DNA of 64,000 nucleotides from Hyphomonas sp. (lineage in GTDB: Bacteria; Pseudomonadota; Alphaproteobacteria; Caulobacterales; Hyphomonadaceae). How positions within the stretch are numbered: position 1 is the stretch's first letter; every line of letters starts with the position of its first letter. Positions 35,313-44,470 of the stretch are shown in pieces. The position numbers and the translations under genes were made by a program. The notes under the pieces were generated by a model that was not told where the DNA came from, searched no databases, and worked only from the letters and a program-made list of their open reading frames with translations. Location of the stretch: assembly GCF_016125515.1 (NCBI RefSeq), contig NZ_WGLO01000011.1, forward strand, positions 100,390 to 164,389. The letters run 5' to 3'.

Positions 35313-35492
35313 TCAGGCACTCTGAACCGTATCCACCGTCAGCTCCGCAACAGGGGCCGGCGAGGTGCCGAGCCAGTTGAAGCGGGGTGAGCTGAGCAGG
35401 ATGAAGTGGATCAGCAGTGCAAGCACAAAGAGGAAGGCCGACAGGGCCACCAGAACGCGCCGGGGATCGAAGAGAAGCCAAAGTCTCCACAT
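35313..35492 (-). CDS. pufA: LH1 alpha polypeptide
   Basis: A 59-residue single-helix antenna protein. The bacteriochlorophyll ligand is H29 ([10 protein letters not shown]), and the region [20 protein letters not shown] is the typical LH1-alpha N-terminus. C-terminal SSPRFNWL contains the aromatic Trp that tunes absorption. It starts at the ATG at 35492, after AAGGAGGACTGACAT. Its length (60 codons) puts it below usual ORF cut-offs. Confidence 0.95.
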   Translation of the reverse strand: MWRLWLLFDPRRVLVALSAFLFVLALLIHFILLSSPRFNWLGTSPAPVAELTVDTVQSA

Positions 35493-35506
35493 ATGTCAGT
35501 CCTCCT

Positions 35507-35737
35507 TTATGCCTTGAGGCTCACGAGCGAACTCGCAAGTCTCAGTCCGTCTTCCATCATTGCGTAACCGTTCGGACCTGGAATCCAGGGCCGCCAGGAC
35601 CACACGAGGAAGTGGGCGCCGACTGCGATCAGCGTGAAGATGATGAAGCTCATCACAAAGAGTTTGTGGAACTCCTGTGCTTCGGACGCTGTCAATCCAG
35701 TCAGCGACCCAGTCCTTTCATTTGCATTATCGGCCAT
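35507..35737 (-). CDS. pufB: LH1 beta polypeptide
   Basis: 76 residues with one membrane helix. H42 (VGAHFLVW) is the bacteriochlorophyll ligand and H24 is the second conserved histidine; the end [11 protein letters not shown] is diagnostic. The C-terminal tail after PNG (about 19 residues) is longer than in Rhodobacter. Fourteen bases separate it from pufA. Confidence 0.96.
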   Translation of the reverse strand: MADNANERTGSLTGLTASEAQEFHKLFVMSFIIFTLIAVGAHFLVWSWRPWIPGPNGYAMMEDGLRLASSLVSLKA

Positions 35738-35862
35738 TTACTTTTCTCCGTTCGGGCCTAGGTCTGCGACCGCACCAGCGCCCTGCTGCGGTCCAATTGA
35801 CGCCCCGGCTATCCGGTTCGCCAAAAGCTTGTGTCCATCGTACACTGAGGCTCTCAGTGAGA

Positions 35863-36084
35863 TCATCTGTGTACGAAGAACCATGGGACGATGCTTTGGG
35901 TCAGGTCTGCCGCTTCGGCAAAGGTCGACGGGCGGGCCCGCGCCTTCGAACCGGAGCGCGGCAGAAGCCGGCCCAGCATCGCAACAATGAGGAAGACAGG
36001 GTAGATCAGCGATTCATACGCAACCATCGCCTGCCGGTCGCTGTCTCGTGGGTCGGGAGCTGCGTTCATCTTGATAAGTGCCAT
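35863..36084 (-). CDS. pufQ: Small PufQ-like membrane protein
   Basis: 73 residues with one membrane segment (about 24-40, SLIYPVFLIVAML) and a basic stretch after it. It sits between bchZ and pufB, exactly where pufQ is in crtEF-bchCXYZ-pufQBALM superoperons, and has similar size and layout (short N-tail, one helix, amphipathic C-tail). Sequence similarity to PufQ is weak by eye. A strong ribosome site AAGGAGGAAGGCA precedes the ATG at 36084. PufQ is thought to act in bacteriochlorophyll precursor handling. Confidence 0.6.
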   Translation of the reverse strand: MALIKMNAAPDPRDSDRQAMVAYESLIYPVFLIVAMLGRLLPRSGSKARARPSTFAEAADLTQSIVPWFFVHR

Positions 36085-36128
36085 TGCCTTCCTCCTTATT
36101 TCTGCGGCTACCCCTCTCCCTTTCGGAA

Positions 36129-37583
36129 TCAGGCCGCTCTATATCCTTCCAACTCGGTCTGGCTCTGCCGGACTGTGTCGAGTGTGACGCGACCTGTTCC
36201 CTCCCGGCCCGCGCGTGCCTCTGCGTGATCACGCAGACGCTTGGCAGCGGAAATCCGTGTCAGGACGGAATGTTTCGAAATGTAGGTTTCGAGTTCGGCG
36301 TTCGCTTCGTCTTCCCAGACAATCTGCACGGCGCGCGCGGGCGTCGCCTCGGCCTTGTCGAGCGTGGTGGCGAGCGGCAGGATATGGAACAAGGCGTCAA
36401 ACAGCGCATTGCAATATTCCTGGACAACATAGGTCGCGCCCGAATAGCCCATGAACGGCGTACCGGTGTGACGGCGGATGATGGCGCCCGGAAACGAGGC
36501 GGGGATCCAGACGGAGCGCGCACCCGCTTCCTGAAGATACATCCGCTCGTTGAAGCTGCCAAAGACAACAAATGGCGCATTGTCGTGGATCATGCCGCGC
36601 ACGGCATCATTGTCCGTCTTCTTGCCCGCCACGCGCGTGACGGCAAAATTGCACGGGATGCCGAGATCGCTCTCGAGGAAATTGCGAAGTCCCCGTGCGT
36701 GCGTCTCGTTGGCGACGATCCCGAAGCTGGCTGTCGCGAAGAAGTCCTGCGTCACCGAGCGCCAGAGATCCCAGAGGGGCTTCAGGGTCGAGTGCTTCTC
36801 AGCCTCGATAAAGGGCTCGGGGTCCAGCCCGGTCAGCTCGCCGAGCGCGCGCAGGAACCTGGTGGTCGAATGCAGTCCGATGGGCGCCTGCAGGTAGGGC
36901 TGCCCCAGCGCTTCACACAGGTTGCGGCCATATTCCCGGTACATGCAGATGTTGACGTCTGCATCGATCAACTTGCGGACGTCCGCGATATGGCTGCCGA
37001 GCGGAAAGGCCAAATTGACCTCAGCGCCGATGCCTTCGACCAGGCGGCGGATTTCGGCGAGATCCGACGGGCCGTTGAACATGCCATAGGCCGGGCCGAT
37101 GATGTTGACCTTGGGCTTGGCGCCTTCGATCTTCTTCGCTGGCTTCGGATTGCGGCCTTTGGTCTGGCCATATTCGGTCCAGAGCCAGAGCATCGCTCGG
37201 TCCGCCGTCTGCCATTGGTCTTCGTCAATCGTGCGCGGGAGGAAACGCTGGATGTTCGAGCCTTCCGGCGTGACACCGCCGCCGATCATTTCTGCAATCG
37301 AGCCGGTAACCACGACGGCGGGGAGTTCAGGATCAAGCACCGCGCGGGCCCGCTTCATTGCGGCCTCGGTGCCGTGTTGGCCCAATTCCTCCTCACCAAG
37401 ACCGGTGACCACAATGGGCAGCTCATGTGGCGGCAGAGCGTCCGTGTAATGAAGGACCGACGTCACCGGCAGGTTTTCGCACCCGACAGGTCCGTCGATG
37501 ACGACTTGCAGACCCTTGATCGCCGTGAAGACGTAGACGGCGCCCCAATAGCCCCCTGCCCGATCATGATCCTGGATCAACAT
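36129..37583 (-). CDS. bchZ: Chlorophyllide reductase subunit Z
   Basis: Catalytic subunit, with BchY, of chlorophyllide a reductase (COR). 484 residues from the ATG at 37583 ([19 protein letters not shown]), preferred over the longer frame because this is the canonical BchZ N-terminus and overlaps bchY by seven bases. Conserved region [20 protein letters not shown] includes a cluster cysteine. Confidence 0.96.
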   Translation of the reverse strand: MLIQDHDRAGGYWGAVYVFTAIKGLQVVIDGPVGCENLPVTSVLHYTDALPPHELPIVVTGLGEEELGQHGTEAAMKRARAVLDPELPAVVVTGSIAEMIGGGVTPEGSNIQRFLPRTIDEDQWQTADRAMLWLWTEYGQTKGRNPKPAKKIEGAKPKVNIIGPAYGMFNGPSDLAEIRRLVEGIGAEVNLAFPLGSHIADVRKLIDADVNICMYREYGRNLCEALGQPYLQAPIGLHSTTRFLRALGELTGLDPEPFIEAEKHSTLKPLWDLWRSVTQDFFATASFGIVANETHARGLRNFLESDLGIPCNFAVTRVAGKKTDNDAVRGMIHDNAPFVVFGSFNERMYLQEAGARSVWIPASFPGAIIRRHTGTPFMGYSGATYVVQEYCNALFDALFHILPLATTLDKAEATPARAVQIVWEDEANAELETYISKHSVLTRISAAKRLRDHAEARAGREGTGRVTLDTVRQSQTELEGYRAA

Positions 37584-39160
37584 CCTGTGGGTGCCTCCAG
37601 GTTTGCGGCCTGCTTCGCCTTGGCGGCGAGCTTGCGGCGCTGGTGCTGGCGAAACTCGGTGTTGATCGCGGGCTGTCCTTCCCAGACACCAGCGGTGTCC
37701 CCCGAACCAACACCTTCGAAGAAGCCCTTCATGACGTCGAAGCGGTCTTTGCCGGCAATTGCTGCGTTGATCACGTCTGCGAGCGATCCCGCACCTGCAG
37801 GCCCCATCAACGGCCGTGCGGAAATCAGATTGGTGAAGTAAAGCCCCGGAATCGCCAGCTCTTTGGCCGCTTGCACGACCGGCGTGGTGCCGATCGCGAG
37901 GTCGGGCTGGAATTCGTGCATGGCGGCGAGATCCTGCTCCAGAGAGGCACGGAACTGGACCTGGACGCCTTTCGATTCCAGCCATTGGCGGTCCGGGTCC
38001 GACCAACGCGTCTGCGGCAGCGCCGTGCCAACGTAGCGAAGGTCCGCGCCGCTTTCGACGAGCAAACGTGCGACCAGAAGCTCGGAGCCCTCATAGCCCG
38101 ACAGCGTAATCCGCCCACGGATCGGCTTGGCGGAAAGTGCGCCCGCAATGGCTCGCCCAAACATGTTGCGCGCCGCATCAATTTTCGAAGCCGGAACATT
38201 TGCAGCATCGCCGATGGCCTTCAGCCAGGCGTCCGTGCCGTCCAGACCAACGGGAGCGGACCCGACAATCGGACGTCCGGCCGCTTCGAACTCGCGCACC
38301 GAGGCGGTGTAGAAGGGGTGGATTGCGGCAATGACGGCGCCGTCCAGCGCGGTGTAGAGTTCGCGCCATTCGCGGGTCGGCACAACGGCGCCGGTTGCGA
38401 GTCCCAAGGGTTCGAGCATCCGGCCGATCACCACCGGATCTGCCGGGAACATTTCGCCGAGGAGCGTGACCTTGGGCAGCTGAGATGTATCGCTCGCCGC
38501 GCGCCGCACCGGACCCGCCTGCACTTCCTGGCGCGCATAGGCGAGCATCGCGCCGGCCAAGACGTCTTTGGCTTCCGCATGTGTCGGCACGCCAAAGCCC
38601 GGCACGTCGATGCCGATGATGCGAACGCCATTGATCTCGTCCGGCAGCAGACGCAGCGGAACACCCGAAGCGGTCGGCACACAGAGATTCGTTATGACAA
38701 TCGTGTCGTATTTTTCGGGGTCGGCCGTTTTCTCGACCGCTTCCTTGATGTCCTCGAACAGCTTGCCGGTTACCAGCGTTTCGGAGTTGAAGGGCACATA
38801 GCCAACCGAACGCTTTGCGCCGTAGAAATGTGACGTGAACGTGAGCCCGTAGACGCAGCAGGCCGAGCCGGAAAGGATCGTCGCGGTGCGCCGCATGCGC
38901 AGACCCACACGGAGCGAACCGAACGCTGGACACATGCTTTGAGGCTGGTCATGCGGGCCTTGCGGGTAATCCTTCGCATACTGATCGAGGATTTCGCTCT
39001 TGCCCGCAGCCGCGGCGGCGGCGCGCATTTCATCTTTTCCAGCATGGCAGCCTGCGCCGTCGGCTGGATCCGGCTTTGCAACCTTGCGGGACTCCATCGG
39101 AACCACGACAGCCGAAGCCGGGCGCTCGCGATTCTCAAGAAGGGTCCGCCGGCTTCCCAT
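37577..39160 (-). CDS. bchY: Chlorophyllide reductase subunit Y
   Basis: NifD-like subunit of COR. The start taken is the ATG at 39160, four bases after the bchX stop, giving 527 residues. Highly conserved motifs: [51 protein letters not shown], which hold the cluster cysteines. Upstream of the chosen ATG the frame overlaps bchX and is not likely coding. Confidence 0.95.
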   Translation of the reverse strand: MGSRRTLLENRERPASAVVVPMESRKVAKPDPADGAGCHAGKDEMRAAAAAAGKSEILDQYAKDYPQGPHDQPQSMCPAFGSLRVGLRMRRTATILSGSACCVYGLTFTSHFYGAKRSVGYVPFNSETLVTGKLFEDIKEAVEKTADPEKYDTIVITNLCVPTASGVPLRLLPDEINGVRIIGIDVPGFGVPTHAEAKDVLAGAMLAYARQEVQAGPVRRAASDTSQLPKVTLLGEMFPADPVVIGRMLEPLGLATGAVVPTREWRELYTALDGAVIAAIHPFYTASVREFEAAGRPIVGSAPVGLDGTDAWLKAIGDAANVPASKIDAARNMFGRAIAGALSAKPIRGRITLSGYEGSELLVARLLVESGADLRYVGTALPQTRWSDPDRQWLESKGVQVQFRASLEQDLAAMHEFQPDLAIGTTPVVQAAKELAIPGLYFTNLISARPLMGPAGAGSLADVINAAIAGKDRFDVMKGFFEGVGSGDTAGVWEGQPAINTEFRQHQRRKLAAKAKQAANLEAPTGC

Positions 39161-39164
39161 TCGC

Positions 39165-40181
39165 TCAGATTTCCTCGTACACGACTTCGAGGGAGCGCTT
39201 CTCGGCTTCGGCGACGCCGCACATGTCCGCAACCGTGGCAGGCTCAAGCACGATGTCGCCGCCGGTATCCTTCGATGAGAACAGGCCCAGAAGACCGTCA
39301 GAGGTCAGAGGGTTCGGGCGGTTCGGAATGGAGCCATGGATGTTCGCCGCGAGCTCGGCAAACAACGGTCCCCATTCCGATGTTCCCGTTCCAACGATCT
39401 GATAGTTCGCTGATTTGCGGCGGATGTCGTCATTGGCCGGAATCGTCGCAAGCACAGGGATTCCCACGGCGTCTGCAAAGGCGGCCGCCTCGCCGGTGCC
39501 GTCGTCGCGGTTGATGACCATGCCGGCCACGCCAACATTCCCGCCCATCTTGCGGAAATACTCGACCGCCGAGCACACATTGTTCGCGACATAAAGGGAT
39601 TGCAGGTCATTCGAACCCACGACGATGACCTTCTGGCACATGTCGCGCGCGATCGGCAGGCCGAAACCGCCGCACACCACATCGCCCAGGAAGTCGAGCA
39701 ACACATAATCGAAATCCCACTCATGGAAGCCCAGCTTCTCGAGAAGTTCGAACCCGTGGATGATGCCGCGTCCGCCGCAGCCTCGGCCAACTTCCGGCCC
39801 GCCAAGCTCCATCGCGAAAACGCCGTAGCGCTTGAAGCAGACATCGCCGATAGCGACTTCCTCGCCGGCGAGCTTCTTCTTCGAAGAGGTTTCAATGATG
39901 GTCGGGCAAGCCTTGCCGCCAAACAGCAGCGAGGTCGTGTCGGATTTCGGATCGCAGCCGATCAGAAGAACCTTCTTCCCCTGCTCCGCCATCATGCAGC
40001 TGAGATTGGCCAGCGTGAAGCTCTTGCCGATGCCGCCCTTGCCGTAGATCGCGATGATCTGCGTATCTTTCTTGACCGGGCCCGTTGCGACCGGATCGGG
40101 CTCGCTCGCGGCTTCTGCACGAAGTGCGTCGGTATAGTCCGTTCCCGCATGGCGAGGCGTCAGGCGCAAGTCGTCAGACAT
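39165..40181 (-). CDS. bchX: Chlorophyllide reductase iron protein BchX
   Basis: NifH-like ATPase of COR. P-loop [17 protein letters not shown] near residues 46-62; cluster cysteines in RGCGGRG and GDVVCGGFG. 338 residues from the ATG at 40181 (MSDDLRLTPRH); an in-frame ATG at 40199 is possible but lies further inside bchC. Overlaps bchC by 8 bases. Confidence 0.96.
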   Translation of the reverse strand: MSDDLRLTPRHAGTDYTDALRAEAASEPDPVATGPVKKDTQIIAIYGKGGIGKSFTLANLSCMMAEQGKKVLLIGCDPKSDTTSLLFGGKACPTIIETSSKKKLAGEEVAIGDVCFKRYGVFAMELGGPEVGRGCGGRGIIHGFELLEKLGFHEWDFDYVLLDFLGDVVCGGFGLPIARDMCQKVIVVGSNDLQSLYVANNVCSAVEYFRKMGGNVGVAGMVINRDDGTGEAAAFADAVGIPVLATIPANDDIRRKSANYQIVGTGTSEWGPLFAELAANIHGSIPNRPNPLTSDGLLGLFSSKDTGGDIVLEPATVADMCGVAEAEKRSLEVVYEEI

Positions 40182-41190
40182 CGGATGAACCCCAATCAAT
40201 GATCATTTTCAGGCAGGAAGGATCGGAAAACGCTGTCTCATAGGCGTCGGCTGCCCGCGCAAACGGCGTGACATGCGTCACAAGCCCCTCAAGCGGCAGC
40301 CGGCCTTCGCTCACGAGCGCCGCGACCGCTTCGAGATCGGAAGGACGCCACTCGGCGGCGACGCGGACGCGCATTTCCTTGCGGAATGCGAGCGGAAAAC
40401 TGAAAGACGGTCGCGCGGCATAGAAGCCAGCCAGGCAAATCTCGGCGCCGTGGGCCGCATGAGGCAGGATCTTGTCGATAATGTCGGCGTCGCCGCTCAT
40501 GTCGCAGATCGAAGTGTAGTCGCGGCGTGCGTCGTCGCCCGGTGCTATCACCCGATCGTCGGCGCCGTCGCGGCGGGCCGCGTTGATTTCCCAGACAACC
40601 GGATTTCCGCCGAGCGCGATGACGAGCCGCGCGGTCAGACGTCCCAGCACGCCGTATCCGACGATCAGGTCAGGAAGCCGGCCATTTGCGACGGCGTGGT
40701 AAGCGGTTGCCGCCAGCGCAAGCAGAACGCCGTTGCGTGGCTCGGCCATTTGGATCGTGTGGGCCTTGTCGGCGGGCACGACGAGGCGCGATGCCGTAGC
40801 GCCGAACAGCCCGTGAGCGCCTTCGAAGCAGCGCGCACCGGGCACGAAGACCAGCTCGCCGACCCGCTCGGGCGTGGAAGTGGCCTGAACAATCCGGCCG
40901 ACGGCTTCGTAGCCGGGAACCAGCGGATACCCCATGCCAGGAAAGGCCGGCATATCGCCCGACCACATCAAGCGCTCGGTGCCCGTGCTGACGCCGGACC
41001 AAAGCGTCTCGACAACGACATCGGCCGATCCGGGCGTGTTCAGGGCGAGGCTTTTGACAGTGGCTGAACGGTTGCCGCCAAACACGACGGCGTTGGCCCG
41101 CAGTTTGAGTCCAGCATGCTCGTTGGCGCGTGGTCCCCGCGCGGGCAAACCGGGTTGTGAACCCTGCGACTCGATGACGCCCGTTCTCAT
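40174..41190 (-). CDS. bchC: 3-hydroxyethyl bacteriochlorophyllide a dehydrogenase BchC
   Basis: Zinc-free alcohol-dehydrogenase-like enzyme oxidising the C3 hydroxyethyl group to acetyl. 338 residues from the ATG at 41190. The upstream ATG at 41199 lies inside the predicted -10 element, so it is rejected. Motifs: WSGVSTGTERLMWSGDMPAFPGMGYPLVPGYEA (in part) and IVGYGVLGRLTARL for NAD binding. The first 25 residues (RTGVIESQGSQPG...) are not conserved, so the true start could be further in. First gene of bchCXYZ, behind a strong PpsR-controlled promoter. Confidence 0.94.
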   Translation of the reverse strand: MRTGVIESQGSQPGLPARGPRANEHAGLKLRANAVVFGGNRSATVKSLALNTPGSADVVVETLWSGVSTGTERLMWSGDMPAFPGMGYPLVPGYEAVGRIVQATSTPERVGELVFVPGARCFEGAHGLFGATASRLVVPADKAHTIQMAEPRNGVLLALAATAYHAVANGRLPDLIVGYGVLGRLTARLVIALGGNPVVWEINAARRDGADDRVIAPGDDARRDYTSICDMSGDADIIDKILPHAAHGAEICLAGFYAARPSFSFPLAFRKEMRVRVAAEWRPSDLEAVAALVSEGRLPLEGLVTHVTPFARAADAYETAFSDPSCLKMIIDWGSSDV

Positions 41191-41193
41191 GAG

Positions 41194-41237
41194 TGTCATA
41201 CTAGATAGACAGTGCTAAGTGTCAATGCAGATTTACG
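41194..41237. promoter_or_regulatory. Paired PpsR/CrtJ boxes on the bchC promoter
   Basis: Box 1 (41194-41211) is a perfect TGT-N12-ACA; box 2 (41220-41237) is TGT-N12-ACG. They are 8 bases apart. Box 1 covers the -10 and box 2 the -35 element, the same layout as the classical bchC control region of Rhodobacter capsulatus, where CrtJ binds cooperatively. Confidence 0.85.
41198..41225 (-). promoter_or_regulatory. bchC promoter
   Basis: Minus strand: TTGACA (41225-41220), 16-base spacer, TAGTAT (41203-41198). Transcription would begin near 41190-41192, at the ATG, giving a leaderless mRNA. The crtF and crtE genes run in from upstream too, so bchC is also read through as part of a superoperon. 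Confidence 0.7.
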
Positions 41238-41272
41238 AATTTCGCGCGTGGACGTCCAGGCGGCGACAAGCG

Positions 41273-42364
41273 TCAGGACGCAAGGATGGCGCTGACGAGC
41301 AGCGGCTGCGCCGTTCTCAAAATCCTGACGTCCCGGAATCCGGCTTCGTTGAGCAGTGCCTCCAGCTGCTCCGGACGGCGCGGCGCGCCCCGGCCCATCG
41401 CCCAGAGGTAAAGTCCGAAATAGGCGTCTGCCATCGCTTCGGCGCCCTTGAAGCCCGCCATGGGTTCGGCAATCAGCAGCCGGCCGCCGGGCGCAAGTGC
41501 GCGCCGGATTGACGACAGTAGAAGCCTCACAGCCCGGTCATCATGATCGTGCACAACGCGCACAAGGGTCACAAGGTCCGCGCCCTCGGGCAGCGGCTCG
41601 CGCAGCATGTCGCGCGGCGCTATTTGTATGCGATCCTGCAGTGCGCCGCCCGCGAAGCTCGCTTCGGCCAGCTTCGCGACCGGAGGCAGGTCGACGAGCG
41701 TCAGGCCGAGCGTCGGATGCGCCGCGCCCACCGCTGACAGGAATGCGCCGAGGCCACCGCCGACATCCATGACGGACCTGTGCCGGCTGAAATTGTAGGC
41801 TTCGAGAACATCGCGCGCGATCAACGCCTGCGTCTCTGCCATCAGCGCGGAATAGGCCTCGGCGTCTTGCTCTGTCGCGGAGGCATTGTAGTCCCAGAAG
41901 CGCGACAGCTCGGTATCAGTCCGGCGCGTGCGCAGAAGCGCAAGCGGGTCTGCAATGTCCCGGTAGAAAGCCTTGTGATGGCGCACCATCGCGAAGACAG
42001 ACGGATTGCCCAACAGCGCCGCACCGGCTTCGCCCAGCGCAAACAGGCCGTCGGATTGTTCCCGCACGAGATCCAGCGCCGCCGCTGCGCGAAGCAGGCG
42101 CAAGGCGCCTTCATGTGGCAGACCGCATCGTTCCGAGATTTTCAGCGTACCGAGCGGTGCGGTGCGAACGATCTCCAGCAACCGTAGTTCAACGACGGCC
42201 AACAGGACCTGCGAATAGACAAATCCTGCGACCAGATCGAAACTCGTCTTTGCCTTGCGGCGGGCGAGGCTTCGGGTCAGCGGGTTGCGAACGGCCCAAG
42301 CCTGGAACTTGGGATCGGAGACCAGCCGGTTGCGCCAGGCGGTGAAACGGTCCGCAAGGCTCAT
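41273..42364 (-). CDS. crtF: Hydroxyneurosporene O-methyltransferase CrtF
   Basis: SAM-dependent methylation of the tertiary hydroxyl of hydroxylated acyclic carotenoids. 363 residues: N-terminal dimerisation helices with the DLVAGFVYSQVLLAVVELRL segment, then a Rossmann SAM domain (SVMDVGGGLGAFLSAVG near 194-210) and the catalytic-type HDHDD near 263-267. Located between crtE and bchC, as in Rhodobacter. Confidence 0.95.
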   Translation of the reverse strand: MSLADRFTAWRNRLVSDPKFQAWAVRNPLTRSLARRKAKTSFDLVAGFVYSQVLLAVVELRLLEIVRTAPLGTLKISERCGLPHEGALRLLRAAAALDLVREQSDGLFALGEAGAALLGNPSVFAMVRHHKAFYRDIADPLALLRTRRTDTELSRFWDYNASATEQDAEAYSALMAETQALIARDVLEAYNFSRHRSVMDVGGGLGAFLSAVGAAHPTLGLTLVDLPPVAKLAEASFAGGALQDRIQIAPRDMLREPLPEGADLVTLVRVVHDHDDRAVRLLLSSIRRALAPGGRLLIAEPMAGFKGAEAMADAYFGLYLWAMGRGAPRRPEQLEALLNEAGFRDVRILRTAQPLLVSAILAS

Positions 42365-42389
42365 GGCGCCACCCTCCGCCCGCCGCCTG

Positions 42390-43262
42390 TCAGGCGACGT
42401 TTCGCAAGAGGCTTTTGGGCATCAGCCGGGCTGCCTGTCCGTGCACGATCTCACGCAAGGCCGGCGCACCGGCGCATTGCGGGATCGAGTCCGAAGCGTC
42501 GGCGATCAATCCCTTCAGCCGTGCAATGGCGCCCGCAATGCCGAAATTCTGAACCGCGTTCGGGCGCAGGTGTGACGCATCCTGTCCCGCCGGCTTTCCA
42601 AGCTCTTCTTCGTCAAGCAACACATCGCGCAGATCATCCGCCACCTGGTAAGCTTCGCCCAGCCGTTCGCCGAGCGCCCGCCAAGGCGCCGGGTCAAGCC
42701 CCGCCGCCGCAGCTCCTGACATCGACGCCGCCACGAACAAGGCGCCGGTCTTTGCCTGGTGATACGCGCTGAGATCGATTGTCCGCTCGCTCTCCCAGGC
42801 CTGCCCGGCGACGATCCCGCGCGGCGTACCGACCGCGTCGATCAGGATTGCCATCAGCGGCGCTAGAAGATCGGGTGAATCGCGGCTTTCCCGCAGCAAG
42901 GTGTCAAACGCCATGACGATCAGGGCGTCGCCAGCCAGCACAGCAAGGGGTTCGCCAAACGCCGTATGCACCGACGGTTTTCCCCGCCGTATGTCGGCCC
43001 CGTCGAAGGCGGGAAGATCATCGTGAACCAATGACGCGCAATGCATGAGTTCCAGCGCAGCGCCGGCGCCGAGCGCCGCTTCGAAGCCCCGTCCCTCCCC
43101 GCAGGCTGCCGCGACCGCAGCGCAGAGCTTTGGACGCACTCTTGCCCCTCCCGGGAAAACAGCATGGCGAATAGCCTGCCCAAGCAAAGGCGGTGCACCG
43201 GATCCTTCGCCGGTCGATACCGACCGTTCGAGAACCCTTTCAATCAAGGCATCTGCGTCCAT
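42390..43262 (-). CDS. crtE: Geranylgeranyl diphosphate synthase
   Basis: Polyprenyl synthase feeding carotenoids and the bacteriochlorophyll tail. 290 residues with the first Asp-rich motif VHDDLPAFDGAD at about 80-90 and the second DDLRDVLLDEEELGKPAGQD. A very good ribosome site (AGGAGGCCCC) precedes the ATG. First gene of the crtEF-bchCXYZ-puf run; divergent to crtC. Confidence 0.95.
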   Translation of the reverse strand: MDADALIERVLERSVSTGEGSGAPPLLGQAIRHAVFPGGARVRPKLCAAVAAACGEGRGFEAALGAGAALELMHCASLVHDDLPAFDGADIRRGKPSVHTAFGEPLAVLAGDALIVMAFDTLLRESRDSPDLLAPLMAILIDAVGTPRGIVAGQAWESERTIDLSAYHQAKTGALFVAASMSGAAAAGLDPAPWRALGERLGEAYQVADDLRDVLLDEEELGKPAGQDASHLRPNAVQNFGIAGAIARLKGLIADASDSIPQCAGAPALREIVHGQAARLMPKSLLRNVA

Positions 43263-43275
43263 GGGGCCTCCTGCG

Positions 43276-43319
43276 TGTCATCTTATGTTGTCATTCTTGA
43301 CTGTCAAACTGAATTGACG
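43276..43319. promoter_or_regulatory. PpsR-like boxes in the crtE-crtC divergent region
   Basis: Box B (43302-43319) is TGT-N12-ACG and overlaps the crtE -35. Box A (43276-43293) is poorer, TGT-N12-TCA, and overlaps the -10; they are 8 bases apart, as at bchC. Both divergent genes could be controlled from this place. Confidence 0.6.
43280..43307 (-). promoter_or_regulatory. Candidate crtE promoter
   Basis: Minus strand: TTGACA (43307-43302), 16-base spacer, TAAGAT (43285-43280), then a 17-base gap with the ribosome site before the crtE ATG at 43262. The leader is too short for much regulation by RNA. Confidence 0.65.
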
Positions 43320-43345
43320 TTTCTTGTTTTCAAGAGGGAGAGCGG

Positions 43346-44311
43346 ATGGCAAATGCGAAACCGGCGGCCGTGCCGGCTCAGCCCTGCTTTGATCCGACCA
43401 CACCGCCGGGTGGTTACACCTGGTGGTACGCGGATGGCTTGAGCCATGACGGCGACTACGGATTCACGCTGATCGCTTTCATCGGCAGTGTCTTTTCGCC
43501 GTATTATGCCTGGTCCGGGCGCCGCGATCCTTACAATCACTGTGCCATCAATCTTGCGCTTTACGGCCGTGATCGCCGCCGCTGGACGATGACCGAACGC
43601 GGCCGACACGATCTGCAAACGGATGGAAACAGTCTGGCCATCGGGCCAAGTTCACTCAGATGGGATGGCGACACCCTCGTGATCGATATCGCGGAACACG
43701 GCATGCCTGTTCCATGGCCCGTGCGCGGCCGGATCCGGCTGACGCCGCACAATCTGAACAGCGAGGTCTACAAACTCGACAGTGCGGGCCTCCACAGCTG
43801 GCAACCGATCGCGCCTTCGGCCGCGGTCGAACTGGAATTTACCGAGCCGCGACTGCGTTGGCGCGGTAACGGCTATCTCGACTCGAATCGCGGGCCCTCC
43901 CCGCTTGAAGACACATTTCGTTATTGGGATTGGTCGCGCGTTCACGCTGAAGACGGCAGGACGGCGATCCTCTACAACACCCAGGAACGCAATGGCGCCG
44001 AACGCAGCCTCTGCCTGAAATTCGAGCCCGACGGTACGTGCTCCAGTTTTGAACCGCCGCCCAAGGCACACCTGCCTGCGAGCCGTATTTTCAGGATCAA
44101 GAGGATGACACGTTCAGGCAGTGGGAGAGGCGTGCGTCTCGGGCGGACGCTTGAAGACACGCCGTTCTACAGTCGATCGATCATTGAAAGCGATATTCTC
44201 GGCGCGCGCGCGACCGGCATGCATGAGAGCTTTGACGGCGACCGTCTTGCGGCGCCGCTCGTGAAATTGATGCTGCCTTTCAGGATGCCGCGCAGGCCCG
44301 TTCAAAAGTAG
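43346..44311 (+). CDS. crtC: Acyclic carotenoid 1,2-hydratase CrtC
   Basis: Adds water at C1,2 of neurosporene or related carotenoids (spheroidene/spirilloxanthin routes). 321 residues, in a lipocalin-like CrtC fold. Conserved stretches: GGYTWWYADGLSHDGDYGFTLIAFIGSVFSPYY (N-terminal, in part), WTMTERG and YWDWSR. Preceded by GAGGGAGAGCGG. No signal peptide is evident. Divergent from crtE. Confidence 0.95.
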   Translation: MANAKPAAVPAQPCFDPTTPPGGYTWWYADGLSHDGDYGFTLIAFIGSVFSPYYAWSGRRDPYNHCAINLALYGRDRRRWTMTERGRHDLQTDGNSLAIGPSSLRWDGDTLVIDIAEHGMPVPWPVRGRIRLTPHNLNSEVYKLDSAGLHSWQPIAPSAAVELEFTEPRLRWRGNGYLDSNRGPSPLEDTFRYWDWSRVHAEDGRTAILYNTQERNGAERSLCLKFEPDGTCSSFEPPPKAHLPASRIFRIKRMTRSGSGRGVRLGRTLEDTPFYSRSIIESDILGARATGMHESFDGDRLAAPLVKLMLPFRMPRRPVQK

Positions 44312-44314
44312 CGC

Positions 44315-44461
44315 TCAGATCCCGCACTCTCTATCCGCCTGCGCCGCTTCTTCGGCCTCACGTTTGCGGACATCGCGGTTAAGGCTGAACAGCTCCCATA
44401 CGCCCCAAGCCAGCGCCGAACCGCTGAAAATGATCAGCTCGAGGAAGAAGATGCCGTTCAT
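44315..44461 (-). CDS. 48-residue membrane protein after crtB
   Basis: A short ORF from an ATG at 44461: MNGIFFLELIIFSGSALAWG starts the protein, with one membrane helix (about 5-27) and then a charged Glu/Ala/Lys tail to residue 48. It begins nine bases after the crtB stop on the same strand, so it is probably cotranslated with crtB. Small proteins of this form occur next to crtB in other photosynthetic alphaproteobacteria, from memory. It might anchor CrtB or pass carotenoids on; function unknown. Confidence 0.6.
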   Translation of the reverse strand: MNGIFFLELIIFSGSALAWGVWELFSLNRDVRKREAEEAAQADRECGI

Positions 44462-44470
44462 GGCCGGGCC

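Noticed and set aside
35830..35865. TGT...ACA pair as a PpsR box between the pufQ-like gene and pufB
   Set aside because: The spacing is about 7 bases, not 12, and no promoter elements match.
36078..37841. 587-codon frame on the plus strand
   Set aside because: Antisense to bchZ and part of bchY.
41191..41199. Upstream ATG for bchC at 41199
   Set aside because: It lies in the predicted -10 element and PpsR box; the ATG at 41190 is preferred.
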